DNA from: JAVVFH01 sp032250585
GTDB taxonomy: Bacteria > Pseudomonadota > Gammaproteobacteria > Xanthomonadales > SZUA-36
Reading direction: 5' to 3'
Length of the DNA: 36,036 bases
Assembly: GCA_032250585.1 (NCBI GenBank)
Contig: JAVVFH010000006.1
Location: 1-36,036, forward strand
Of this stretch, positions 8,204 through 16,745 are shown one piece after another (within the stretch, counting starts at the first letter, position 1; every line of letters starts with the position of its first letter). The notes under the pieces are model-generated. The model was given only the letters and a program-made list of their open reading frames with translations, was not told the DNA's origin and searched no databases. The position numbers and the translations under genes are program-made.

Positions 8204-9517
8204 ATGAAGCAGTTATTAGCGACAACGGCGATCGCCCTTGCATTGAGTCTGGGCGCAACGGCGCACGCGGAAACACTGATCATCCATGCCGGCACGCTGC
8301 TCGCGACGCCCGGCGAAGCGCCTGTGTCGGAACAAAGCATTTTCGTCGTGGACGGGCAGATACGGGAAATTCGCGATGGCTTCGTCAGTGCGAATTCAAG
8401 CCAGGGAGAGCAGCGTATCATCGACCTTTCCGACCGTTTCGTCATGCCGGGTTTTATCGACCTGCACGTGCACCTGTCGGGACAGATGGGCGACGGCAAG
8501 CCAACCGATACGGTGACCCAAAGCGACGCCGACACCGCCCTGAACGCGGCCATGTATGCCGAACGCACTTTGATGGCGGGCTTCACCACGCTGCGGGACC
8601 TGGGCTCCGATGGCGAACCCCTGTTTGCGCTGCGCGACGCCATCAAGGCGAACAAGGTGCCGGGGCCGCGACTGCTGGTGTCGGGTCCGGCAATCACGCC
8701 AACCGGAGGCCACGGCGACGTCCACGGTTATCGGGCGGAAATTCTGGATCTCCTGACGTCACCCGCGGTCTGCGACGGTGCCGACGACTGCCGGCGAGCG
8801 GTGCGCCAAATGGTCAAGCTGGGCGCCGACGTCATCAAGGTGACGGCGACCGGGGGTGTCTTGAGCAACACCGCGACCGGCACCGGACAACAGTTTACCG
8901 ATGCCGAGTTGAAAGCGATCGCTGAAACCGCCCATGCGCTCGGTCGCAAAGTGACGGCACATGCGCACGCCAAGGAAGGCATTGAGGCCGCGGCCCGCGC
9001 CGGTTTCGATTCCATCGAGCACGCCATGTGGGCGGACGCCGGTACCATGCAAGCGCTGAAGAAAGCGGGCATCTGGATCATACCGACTGTTTATCCGATC
9101 ACCTACGTCGGCGACACGCCGGAAAAAATGCGCCAGGGCCCACTGAAGGATCTGCCGCCCGCCAGCATGACGAAACTGCTGGCGCTTGGCAGTCAACCGA
9201 AGGACATGACCCGCCTGGCCCACGAAATGGGCGTCAAGATAGCACTCGGCACCGATTCGGCCATTTCGCCGCACGGCGAGAACGCGCATGAATTCATCGA
9301 ATACGTCAACGCCGGCATGAGCGAAATGGAAGCCCTGCAAGCCGGCACGATCAATGCCGCCGAGGCCGGCGGCATCTCCGAAATCACGGGTTCGATCGCA
9401 CCCGGCAAGGCAGCCGATTTTGTCGCGCTTGCAGCGAACCCGCTGGACGACATCGCGGCCGTGCTCGACGTTCGGTTTGTCATGCGCGACGGCGTCGTTT
9501 TCAGGAACGAGCCATGA
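8204..9517 (+). CDS. Exported metal-dependent amidohydrolase 1
   Basis: A 437-residue protein of the imidazolonepropionase/prolidase-like amidohydrolase branch (COG1228 type). A signal peptide (residues 1 to about 22, ending 'ATAHA') predicts a periplasmic enzyme. Active-site landmarks of the TIM-barrel family are all present: 'DLHVHL' (HxH metal pair), 'ADVIKVTATGG' (candidate carbamylated Lys), 'VTAHAHAKEG', 'SIEHAMWAD' and 'GTDSA' (catalytic Asp). Relatives hydrolyse Xaa-Pro-type dipeptides, N-acyl amino acids or related amides. GAGGAGGA lies 5 nt before ATG 8204. The stop overlaps an alternative ATG of the next amidohydrolase, so the two are probably cotranscribed. Exact substrate unknown. 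Confidence 0.87.
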   Translation: MKQLLATTAIALALSLGATAHAETLIIHAGTLLATPGEAPVSEQSIFVVDGQIREIRDGFVSANSSQGEQRIIDLSDRFVMPGFIDLHVHLSGQMGDGKPTDTVTQSDADTALNAAMYAERTLMAGFTTLRDLGSDGEPLFALRDAIKANKVPGPRLLVSGPAITPTGGHGDVHGYRAEILDLLTSPAVCDGADDCRRAVRQMVKLGADVIKVTATGGVLSNTATGTGQQFTDAELKAIAETAHALGRKVTAHAHAKEGIEAAARAGFDSIEHAMWADAGTMQALKKAGIWIIPTVYPITYVGDTPEKMRQGPLKDLPPASMTKLLALGSQPKDMTRLAHEMGVKIALGTDSAISPHGENAHEFIEYVNAGMSEMEALQAGTINAAEAGGISEITGSIAPGKAADFVALAANPLDDIAAVLDVRFVMRDGVVFRNEP

Positions 9518-9555
9518 AGCTTTCGCGCGCCAACCCTTTCAAACGGAGTAACCCC

Positions 9556-10899
9556 ATGATGCGGTCTTACATTCTTTCGGCCATCGGCGTCTTCGCGCTG
9601 CTCTTTTTCACGACAGCCGGGGCGGACCTGTTGATCGAAAACGTCACGCTGATCGACGGTACCGGGCGGCCCGCGCTCAGCGATGCATCCGTTCTGATCG
9701 AAGGCGATCGGATCACGCGCGTCGGTCGCGGGTCCGTGACCGCGCCGGCCGGTACGAAGCGGGTGGACGGAACGGGCAAATACCTCATCCCCGGCCTGAT
9801 GGACGTGCACGTCCACCTGAAGGGCGGCGTCGCCATCTCCAAGGACGCACTGACCGAAACCGAACAGGATGACCGTGAAGGCATACAGGCGCTGCACGGC
9901 TACCTGTATTCGGGCGTCACGAGCATCTACGATGCCGGCAACATGCCCGATTACATCCTCGGACTGCGTGAGCGTGAGCGTTCAGGGGACATCGTCGCAC
10001 CCCGCATCTTCGCAACCGGCGGAATCGTCACTTACCCCGGCAGCCACGGTTCCAGCCCCGGCACCACCTATGTCGACGACTGGCCCGAGGCCATACCGGT
10101 CATCGAAGAACACATCGCGCGCGAGCCCGACATGCTCAAACTGACCTTCGAAGAGCGAGGCTGGGGCGCCCGGCCGCTGATACCGCTGCTGCCGGTGGAC
10201 CTGATGCAACGCGTCATCGAGTTCTATAACGAGCGTGGCATCCGCGCCACCGTGCATGCCTCGAGCGAACTCCGTGCGCGCCAGGCCATCTTTGCCGGCA
10301 TAGATTCGCTGGCCCACCCGGTCATCCAGGGGCCCATCACCGATTCGTTCGCCAAACTGATGGCCGTCAAACAGATTCCGATGGCCACCACTCTGACCAT
10401 CGGCGAAAACTACAGTCGGCTGGCGGAACATCCCGAATACCTCGATCAGCCGCTTTACCGTGCCGTGCTGGATGCCGCTGAAATCGACAAACTGCAGTCT
10501 GAAACCAGCCCGCAATGGCATTCCGAGACATGGACCTGGTGGATGAAACTGATGACGCCGATTGCGCAACAGAACATCTATCAGATACATGCCGCCGGCG
10601 GCGTTGCGGCGCTTGGCACCGATCAATCGAACGGCCCCGCTGTTCATCGCGAAATGGAATTGCTGGCCGGGGCCGGCATCGCGCCCCTTGATGTGATCCG
10701 GATCGCCACCCTGAACGCCGCCCGGTACCTGGGGCGCGAACAGGACATGGGTTCGATCGAGGAAGGCAAGCTCGCTGACCTGGTTCTGCTCACGGCCGAT
10801 CCGACGGTGGACATCGACAATGCGAAGCAGATCGAGCGGGTTATCAAGGCGGGCCGGATCGTAGACCGTTCGAAGCTGGATCTGCCGGTCAACCGGTAG
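9556..10899 (+). CDS. Exported metal-dependent amidohydrolase 2
   Basis: A second COG1228-type amidohydrolase of 447 residues. 'DVHVHL' gives the HxH pair, 'MLKLTFEERGWG' the candidate Lys, 'ATVHASSE' and 'DSLAHPVI' the further His ligands, and 'ALGTDQSNG' the catalytic Asp. I prefer ATG 9556: GGAG (9545-9548) lies 7 nt upstream and the signal peptide starts directly ('MMRSYILSAIGVFALLFF'). The alternative ATG 9514 overlaps the previous stop by 4 nt and would add 14 residues. It is a distant paralogue of its neighbour rather than a recent duplicate. A role in peptide or amide scavenging alongside it is inferred. Confidence 0.85.
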   Translation: MMRSYILSAIGVFALLFFTTAGADLLIENVTLIDGTGRPALSDASVLIEGDRITRVGRGSVTAPAGTKRVDGTGKYLIPGLMDVHVHLKGGVAISKDALTETEQDDREGIQALHGYLYSGVTSIYDAGNMPDYILGLRERERSGDIVAPRIFATGGIVTYPGSHGSSPGTTYVDDWPEAIPVIEEHIAREPDMLKLTFEERGWGARPLIPLLPVDLMQRVIEFYNERGIRATVHASSELRARQAIFAGIDSLAHPVIQGPITDSFAKLMAVKQIPMATTLTIGENYSRLAEHPEYLDQPLYRAVLDAAEIDKLQSETSPQWHSETWTWWMKLMTPIAQQNIYQIHAAGGVAALGTDQSNGPAVHREMELLAGAGIAPLDVIRIATLNAARYLGREQDMGSIEEGKLADLVLLTADPTVDIDNAKQIERVIKAGRIVDRSKLDLPVNR

Positions 10900-10974
10900 C
10901 CGAAGGCGTGCTGGTGCCGTGTGAGAAGCCTCGCCGCCCGGCAGCAACCTTTCGGTAATTCGCATTCAGCTGAC

Positions 10975-11038
10975 CTGGGTTCGGTTCGGCCCCAGTGCCA
11001 GCTTGTGAAAATACCGACTGCATTTTTTGCAGCTTTTT
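10975..11038 (+). promoter_or_regulatory. Leader hairpins upstream of tryptophanase gene
   Basis: Two inverted repeats precede the lyase gene. CTGGG (10975-10979) pairs with CCCAG (10991-10995) across 11 nt. CTGCA (11018-11022) pairs with TGCAG (11028-11032), with a T5 loop, and is followed by CTTTTTAA, ending 20 nt before ATG 11059. The second resembles a weak intrinsic terminator or attenuator. No short frame with a Trp codon like E. coli tnaC was found here. Confidence 0.3.
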
Positions 11039-11058
11039 AACTACGAAAAGAGATCGCC

Positions 11059-12426
11059 ATGCATACTATTATTGAACCATTCCGCATCAAGTCCGTAGAA
11101 CCCATGCGCCTGACGACCCGCCCGGAACGCGAGCGCCTGATTCGTGAGGTGAACTACAATCTTTTCGCTCTGCATTCAGACGACGTGCTGATCGATCTGC
11201 TGACCGACTCGGGTACCTCGGCGATGAGCACCCGGCAGTGGGCGGGAATCATGCGGGGCGACGAAAGCTACGCCGGCTCGCCTTCGTTCTATCGCTTCGA
11301 AGCGGCCGTCAAGGAACTGATGCCCTTTCAGCACGTGATTCCAACCCACCAGGGCCGTGCCGCGGAGAAAATACTTTTCGAGATTGTCGGCGGCAGCGGG
11401 AAAATCGTGCCCAACAACACGCACTTCGACACCACCCGGGCCAACGTCGAAGCCAGTGGCGCCAAGGCGCTCGACCTGGTCCGGAAAGAGGCACTGGACC
11501 CTTCGCTGGAGCTGGATTTCAAGGGCGACATGGATCTCGAACGACTCGAGCGCGTTCTGCGCGAAGACGGCGATAATGTGCCGCTGGTCATGCTGACGGT
11601 GACCAATAATTCCGGCGGCGGCCAACCGGTGTCGATGGCGAACCTGCGAGCGGTCAAGGAACTCTGCGAGCAGTATCAAAAACCGCTGTTCCTGGACGCC
11701 TGCCGCTTTGCCGAGAACGCCTGGTTCATCAAGGTGCGCGAGCCGGGTTTCGCCGACCGCACGGTAAAATCGATCGTCCAGGAAATGTTCTCCCACGCCG
11801 ACGGGATGACCATGAGCGCCAAGAAAGACCCGCTGGTGAACATTGGCGGCTGGCTGGCGCTGAACGACGATCAGTGGGCGATGCGCGCGCGCGACATGCT
11901 GGTGCTGACCGAAGGTTTCCCGACTTACGGCGGCCTGGCCGGCCGCGACCTGGAGGCCATTGCCGTGGGCCTGGAGGAAGCCATCGACGAGGATTACCTG
12001 CGCTACCGGATTCGCTCGACGGCGTACCTCGGCGATGCGCTGCTGGCGATGGGCGTGCCGGTCATGCGACCGATCGGCGGGCACGCGGTCTATGTCGACG
12101 CGCGTGGCCTGCTGCCGCACATTCCGCCCTTGCAGTATCCGGGCCAGTCGCTGGCGGTCGCCCTGTACGAAATCGGCGGCATCCGCGGCTGCGAGATCGG
12201 CACCGTCATGTTCGGCCGCAACAGCGATGGCAGCGAACAGGCCGCCCCGATGGACCTCGTCCGCCTGGCGATTCCCCGCCGCGTCTACACGCAAAGCCAT
12301 ATCGATTACGTGGTGGAGTGTTTCGCGGAGCTTTACGCACAGCGCGAGTCACTGCGCGGGATGCAAATCGTCTGGGAACCGCCGATGCTGCGGCACTTTA
12401 CCTCGCATTTTGAATACCTGCCGTGA
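11059..12426 (+). CDS. tnaA: Tryptophanase (beta-eliminating lyase), TPL-like background
   Basis: A 455-residue PLP beta-eliminating lyase that aligns end to end with both tryptophan indole-lyase and tyrosine phenol-lyase: 'DLLTDSGT', 'IPTHQGR', 'NNSGGGQPVSMANLRAV', 'TMSAKKD' (PLP Lys256), 'EGFPTYGGLAGRD', 'LRLAIPRRVYT'-like end. Overall wording is closer to TPL, but three specificity positions match tryptophanase: Asp124 (E. coli TnaA Asp137; Thr in TPL), Ile380 (TPL Arg381, which binds the phenol OH) and His446 (TnaA His463; Phe in TPL). I therefore predict conversion of tryptophan to indole, pyruvate and ammonia. It leads a probable operon with a class V PLP enzyme (25-bp gap) and an APC permease. 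Homology-based transfer could easily mislabel this as tyrosine phenol-lyase. Confidence 0.8.
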   Translation: MHTIIEPFRIKSVEPMRLTTRPERERLIREVNYNLFALHSDDVLIDLLTDSGTSAMSTRQWAGIMRGDESYAGSPSFYRFEAAVKELMPFQHVIPTHQGRAAEKILFEIVGGSGKIVPNNTHFDTTRANVEASGAKALDLVRKEALDPSLELDFKGDMDLERLERVLREDGDNVPLVMLTVTNNSGGGQPVSMANLRAVKELCEQYQKPLFLDACRFAENAWFIKVREPGFADRTVKSIVQEMFSHADGMTMSAKKDPLVNIGGWLALNDDQWAMRARDMLVLTEGFPTYGGLAGRDLEAIAVGLEEAIDEDYLRYRIRSTAYLGDALLAMGVPVMRPIGGHAVYVDARGLLPHIPPLQYPGQSLAVALYEIGGIRGCEIGTVMFGRNSDGSEQAAPMDLVRLAIPRRVYTQSHIDYVVECFAELYAQRESLRGMQIVWEPPMLRHFTSHFEYLP

Positions 12427-12450
12427 CTGAGCGCGGCGCATTGCCACGAG

Positions 12451-13698
12451 ATGAATAACAACATGAACTACATTGACCAGCACATCGATGAGGTACGTTC
12501 CGAGTTCAAGATGCTCGATTACTGGGTGTATCTGAACGCCGGCGACCAGATGGTGCCCGGGCGCTACTGGCTGGATGCGGCGCGCGACTTCTACAGTTTC
12601 CAGGAATTCGGGCGCATGGAGGACATTCCGCAAGCCGACATCGCCACGCATCCGTTCCTCACCAGCGCCTGGGACGAGTGCATCACGCGCGGGGCGCGAC
12701 TGATCAACGCCGACAAGGACGAGGTCACCAATATCTATCGCCCGGCGATGATCGCCAACCTCATCCTGTACAACATGTTCGAATGGCATGCCGGCGACAA
12801 CGTGGTGATCACGGATCTGTCCTACCCGGCGATTCCCTACATTCTGCAGGACATCCGCCGCCGCGACGGTATCGAAATTCGCGTGGTGCGGAATGTCGAC
12901 GGCGAAATCCCGATGGAAGCGATGGCGCAGGCCATCGACGGCAATACGCGCATGGTCGCAGTGGATCGCACGGCGGCGTTCTCGGGATTCACCTTCGACA
13001 TGAAGGCACTCTGCGAACTCGCCCATGCCCAGGGTGCGGTGGTGCTGGATGATGCCATGCAGGCGCTGGGTGCGATCGACATCGACGTCAAGGACGACGG
13101 AGTCGACATGCTGATTTCCGGGGCCTACAAATGGCAGTGCGGGCCGGAAGGCGCCGGGCTGTTCTATATCCGCCGCGATCTCATGGACCGGATCGATGCC
13201 CGTTTCAGAAACTACATCTGGGCCGATGTGCCGGGCGGCATCCCCTTTGCGCACCCTCAGCACGACAATCTGACGAGCTGGGAATATCCCCCGGTAAACA
13301 CCGCCAACCAGTTTTCGCAGGACACGGTGATCGGGCCGGCCCTGTTTGGCTGGAACGCGACGCTCAAGTTTTACGAGCGCATCGGTATGACCAACGTCGA
13401 GGAGCGCGTCAGAAGACTCGGTAGCTACGCGACCGAGCGGCTGGCGGAAATCGGCTGCACGGTGACCAGCCCGCTCAATCCCGCGCGGCGGCACGGGCTC
13501 ATCACCTACACCAACGGCGACTACGACAAGGATCTCGAATTCTTCCAACGCTGCGCCGCTCCCGGACGCTGCATGCGACCCATCCGGATCTCGATGCGCG
13601 CCCTGGGCGGCGTCGGCAATCTTCGTGTGTGCACGCATTTCTTCAACACCGAAGAAGACATCGACTACCTGGTCGACCTGCAGGCTTCCATGCGTTGA
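12451..13698 (+). CDS. Class V aminotransferase-fold PLP enzyme
   Basis: A 415-residue fold-type I enzyme of the cysteine desulfurase/isopenicillin N epimerase/kynureninase group. 'WVYLNAGDQMVPG' is the N-terminal substrate loop, 'VVLDDAMQALGAIDID' holds the Asp that binds the PLP nitrogen (Asp201), and 'MLISGAYKWQCGPEGAGLFYI' carries the PLP lysine (Lys227). No conserved catalytic Cys loop typical of desulfurases is evident near the C-terminus. It lies 25 bp after the tryptophanase gene and before the amino-acid permease, so it may process another amino acid of the same source. ATG 12451 and ATG 12463 are both possible starts. Its 'DAMQALG' motif resembles 'DAYQALG' of the class V protein at 19256, suggesting a common subfamily. 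Confidence 0.82.
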   Translation: MNNNMNYIDQHIDEVRSEFKMLDYWVYLNAGDQMVPGRYWLDAARDFYSFQEFGRMEDIPQADIATHPFLTSAWDECITRGARLINADKDEVTNIYRPAMIANLILYNMFEWHAGDNVVITDLSYPAIPYILQDIRRRDGIEIRVVRNVDGEIPMEAMAQAIDGNTRMVAVDRTAAFSGFTFDMKALCELAHAQGAVVLDDAMQALGAIDIDVKDDGVDMLISGAYKWQCGPEGAGLFYIRRDLMDRIDARFRNYIWADVPGGIPFAHPQHDNLTSWEYPPVNTANQFSQDTVIGPALFGWNATLKFYERIGMTNVEERVRRLGSYATERLAEIGCTVTSPLNPARRHGLITYTNGDYDKDLEFFQRCAAPGRCMRPIRISMRALGGVGNLRVCTHFFNTEEDIDYLVDLQASMR

Positions 13699-13821
13699 AC
13701 TTCGCTGTCGGCGCAGCTCAACCGCCCGCGCCGGCGGTCTGTAGACCCGCTATCCAAAGGATGCATTATTCGGGTGGGTTTCAGACTTGCGCCGCAACAC
13801 GGGTATGTCCAGACTTCATCC

Positions 13822-15129
13822 ATGCCACTCAAGAGACAATTCGGACTGTGGACGGCCGCGGCGCTGATCGTCGGGCAGGTGATCGCGGTCGGCATCTTCC
13901 TTACCCCCGCCGGCATGGTCAAAGCGGTGCAGTCGCCGACCTGGCTGTTGGCCATATGGCTGCTGATTGGTTCCGCGACCATTTGCGGCGCACTCAGCTA
14001 CTCGGAGCTTTCCGCGCGCTACCCGGAGTCGGGTGGCACCTACGCCTTCCTGCGCGAGGCATTCGGGCCAAGTGTCGCATTCCTGTATGGCTGGGTCGTG
14101 CTGTTGGTGATCGATCCCGGCCTGACGGCCGCCTTCGCGGTTGGTCTCGCCAATTATTTCTCGTACATCACGCCCCTGTCGCCAAGCGGCCAGACCGTTC
14201 TGGCCGTCGCGGTCGTGTGGGTGGCCGGTGCGGTCAACATTCGCGGCGCCCGGCTCGGCGCCGGCATCATGCGCGTACTGATCGCGATCAAGATCGGTGT
14301 CCTGCTGTTCCTGGTACTGTACGGATTCCTGGCCGGCCGTGGCGACTGGGACAACCTGCGGCCTTTCTTCGCATCTCCGCCGGATTGGTTGGGCGCCCTT
14401 ATTGCCGGTTCGGTCGGCGCTTACTTCGCGTTCGGGGGCTGGTGGGACGCCACCCGGATTGCAGGAGAAATCAAAAATCCTCAAAAAAACCTGCCGCGGG
14501 CTTTGCTGGCCGGAGTCGGCGCCCTGACGGCAATGTACATCCTGATCAGCGCGGTGTTTTATTATCTTGTCCCCGTGAGCGAGGTAACGGACGAAACGAC
14601 CTTTGCGGCGCAAGCGGGCCAGGCCCTGTTCGGAGCCACCGGTGGCGCGATATTCGCGGCCATCGTGGTCGTTTCCGTGCTCGGCACCCTGTTCGCCTTT
14701 TTGATGGCCAGCCCTCGGGTTTATTACGCGATGGCTCGCAACGGCCTGTTCTTCAAGGCCTTCGGCGTGCTGCATCCCAGGTGGGAAACGCCGCATCTGG
14801 CGATTCTGATCCAGATCAGCCTGGCGACCCTGCTGATCGCGACCGGCTCATTCGATCAAATCGTTTCCTACTTTTTCATGATCGCCATTGCCTTCCCGGC
14901 CCTGGCTGTCGCCGGGTTGTTCCTGATCCGCAGACAACGATCCAACGGATTCCAGGGATTCCGCACGCCGTGGTATCCGTATACGCCTCTGTTTTTCTTG
15001 CTGGTCACGCTGTTCGTGGGCACCATGCTGCTGATCAGGGATCCTTGGCAGAGCCTGGCGGGAGTTGCCGTGGTGCTGGCCGGAATTCCGGTTTACTGGC
15101 TGGTATTTCGCCGATCGCGGTCAAACTGA
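13822..15129 (+). CDS. APC-family amino-acid permease
   Basis: A 435-residue polytopic inner-membrane transporter of the amino acid-polyamine-organocation superfamily. TM1 carries the unwound 'GIFLTPAGMV' substrate-binding segment, preceded by 'LWTAAALIVGQVIAV', and about twelve hydrophobic segments follow, including 'GAYFAFGGWWDATRIAGEIKNPQKNLPRALL', the conserved TM6-TM7 loop. The frame stays open to GTG 13774, but ATG 13822 starts just before TM1 and gives the normal family length. No strong ribosome site is visible for either. Being third behind the tryptophanase and class V genes, it is the likely importer for their substrate; relatives in the LAT/SteT branch exchange neutral or aromatic amino acids. 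It is followed immediately by a REP pair. Confidence 0.88.
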   Translation: MPLKRQFGLWTAAALIVGQVIAVGIFLTPAGMVKAVQSPTWLLAIWLLIGSATICGALSYSELSARYPESGGTYAFLREAFGPSVAFLYGWVVLLVIDPGLTAAFAVGLANYFSYITPLSPSGQTVLAVAVVWVAGAVNIRGARLGAGIMRVLIAIKIGVLLFLVLYGFLAGRGDWDNLRPFFASPPDWLGALIAGSVGAYFAFGGWWDATRIAGEIKNPQKNLPRALLAGVGALTAMYILISAVFYYLVPVSEVTDETTFAAQAGQALFGATGGAIFAAIVVVSVLGTLFAFLMASPRVYYAMARNGLFFKAFGVLHPRWETPHLAILIQISLATLLIATGSFDQIVSYFFMIAIAFPALAVAGLFLIRRQRSNGFQGFRTPWYPYTPLFFLLVTLFVGTMLLIRDPWQSLAGVAVVLAGIPVYWLVFRRSRSN

Positions 15130-15202
15130 ATCGTGGCTAAAGCCACTCCCACAAGAGCCTGATGCCTTCGGCCCCAACCCTGTGCGGCTTCTTCAGCTGC
15201 GA
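15129..15202. repeat. Pair of degenerate REP-like units, inverted
   Basis: A unit related to the left-end REP (TCGTGGCTAAAGCCACTCCC, about 15131-15150) is followed by an inverted, shorter relative at 15180-15202 (TGCGGCTTCTTCAGCTGCGA). They sit between the convergent permease and decarboxylase genes. The right unit contains the decarboxylase stop codon (15193-15195). Confidence 0.65.
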
Positions 15203-16656
15203 TCGGCGCTGGCGGTCTCTCCCCTGGCATCTTCCCGGGCGAACGCATCGAGCCGCCGTAAGGTCTCGTCGATGTCTGCTTCTGTAGTACCCGGGTGAAT
15301 CGGGCACAAACGCAGCACGGTGAACCCGAACAGTTCGGTGGTCGTGACGTAGGCAAAGCCCGAGCGATTCAGGGCCCGGGCCAGGCCGGCATTGAGCTGG
15401 TCGAGGTCTTCCTCCTCGCCCTGACCCCGGTAACGACAGGTCAGGACCCCCAGCGTGGCCGGGGTGACGACCTCCCAGGCGGCCATGCTGCGAACACGTC
15501 GCTCCGCGTAACGGGCCAGGGCCAGTCCACGGTCGACGGCAGTCCGGAAGGTCTCCACCCCGTAGACCTGCAGTGAAAGCCAGAGCTTGAAAGCTTTGAA
15601 CGAACGGGTGACCTGAAGTCCCATGTCGCGGTAATTGAACGAATCCCCACCGGCGTCGGTATCGCGCATATAAGCGGGCAGACGGCGGAAGGTATCGCGG
15701 AACCAGGCCTGTTCGCGCCCGAGTATGCAGGCGCACTCAAAGGGCTGGAACATCCACTTGTGCGGGTCGACCGTAATGGTGTGCGCGCGCTCGATGCCGG
15801 CGAAACGCTCCCGCGTCGTGGGTGACAGGATGGCTCCGCCGCCATAGGCGGCATCGACGTGGAACCAGAGATCATGCCGCTCACAGACGTCTGCCAGGTC
15901 GTCGAGGGGATCAACCGTCCCGGTGTTGGTGGTTCCGCCGTTACCGATCACGCAAAACGGCCGCAGACCGGCCGCCAGGTCGCTCACGACTGCCTGCTGA
16001 AGCACTCCGGCCTCGAGCCGCAGGTCCACATCCGGTTCGAGGAGCCGCAACTGGCGGGGCTTGAACCCCAGCAGATACATCGCACGCTCGATGCTCGAGT
16101 GCGTCTGCTCGGAGCAGTAAACCACAGCCCCGTCCATCCTGTTTTCCAGCTGAACCTGCCGGGCGACCGCCAGCGCCGTGAAATTGGCCGCCGAACCGCC
16201 ACTGACGAACAGACCGCTGCTCGGTTCGCTCCAACCGAATTGGGCTCCGAGCCAGTCGATGGTCTGGCGCTCCACTTCGAAGGCGCTGAAATTGTGCGGC
16301 GTCACCCCGGCGAACACATTGAATCCGGAGGCCATGAAATCGGCCAGCGCGCTGATGTAATTGGATGGACCCGGCATGTACGCGAAAAAGCGCGGGTGCA
16401 TCAGGTTCGTCGTATTGCCAAAGACCGTATCGATCGCCTCTTCGACGGCAGCGGCCGGGTCCCGGGGCGCTTCCGGAAACGGTTGGATCAAGGGCTTGAC
16501 ATCGCCGGGTACCTGATTCCACCGGACTGGCGGAACCTGCTCGGCGGAAAGCATGTGCTCAACGATGCGGTCGACGACCCGGTAGCCGAGCCGGCGCATA
16601 CTTTCGGCCTCGAACTCAAACGGATTGGCGGAGTTTGCGGGAGGCAGTTCAGACAT
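15193..16656 (-). CDS. Aromatic-L-amino-acid decarboxylase-like group II PLP decarboxylase
   Basis: A 487-residue fold-type I decarboxylase of the DDC/AADC family. 'MHPRFFAYMPGPSNY' is the N-terminal substrate loop, 'SEQTHSSIERA' gives the PLP-stacking His186, 'WFHVDAAYGGGA' the Asp268, and 'TVDPHKWMF' the PLP lysine Lys300. These positions match His192, Asp271 and Lys303 of mammalian AADC. It should decarboxylate an aromatic or similar L-amino acid to the amine in the cytoplasm; which one cannot be read from sequence. It lies 90 bp downstream of TonB receptor 2, but a strong terminator sits in that gap only 34 bp before its ATG, so it may be expressed by read-through or by a promoter inside the receptor's 3' end. 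Confidence 0.88.
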   Translation of the reverse strand: MSELPPANSANPFEFEAESMRRLGYRVVDRIVEHMLSAEQVPPVRWNQVPGDVKPLIQPFPEAPRDPAAAVEEAIDTVFGNTTNLMHPRFFAYMPGPSNYISALADFMASGFNVFAGVTPHNFSAFEVERQTIDWLGAQFGWSEPSSGLFVSGGSAANFTALAVARQVQLENRMDGAVVYCSEQTHSSIERAMYLLGFKPRQLRLLEPDVDLRLEAGVLQQAVVSDLAAGLRPFCVIGNGGTTNTGTVDPLDDLADVCERHDLWFHVDAAYGGGAILSPTTRERFAGIERAHTITVDPHKWMFQPFECACILGREQAWFRDTFRRLPAYMRDTDAGGDSFNYRDMGLQVTRSFKAFKLWLSLQVYGVETFRTAVDRGLALARYAERRVRSMAAWEVVTPATLGVLTCRYRGQGEEEDLDQLNAGLARALNRSGFAYVTTTELFGFTVLRLCPIHPGTTEADIDETLRRLDAFAREDARGETASADRS

Positions 16657-16690
16657 GGTTTACGGTTCGAAAACTCCGGTGACAGGGTAA

Positions 16691-16718
16691 AAAACCCGCC
16701 GGAGATCCGGCGGGTTTT
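16691..16718 (-). terminator. Strong intrinsic terminator after TonB receptor 2
   Basis: A perfect 12-bp stem (16691-16702 with 16707-16718) with a 4-nt loop; the paired arms are AAAACCCGCCGG and CCGGCGGGTTTT, and on the minus strand the T-run continues to six. It lies 28 bp past the receptor stop. Because both arms end in A/T-runs it can act in both directions. Confidence 0.9.
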
Positions 16719-16745
16719 CCTAAGTGTCCTGTCAGGCCCGTTCGG

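Noticed and set aside
10921..11040. 39-codon GTG-started leader frame before tryptophanase
   Set aside because: No Trp codon or TnaC-like sequence, no ribosome site; chance frame.
11059..12426. Tyrosine phenol-lyase as the name of the lyase
   Set aside because: The residue matching TPL Arg381 is Ile, and the Asp and His typical of tryptophanase are present.
13629..15140. 503-codon frame across the permease
   Set aside because: Out-of-frame shadow of the APC permease; it has no hydrophobic pattern while the permease frame is a clear transporter.
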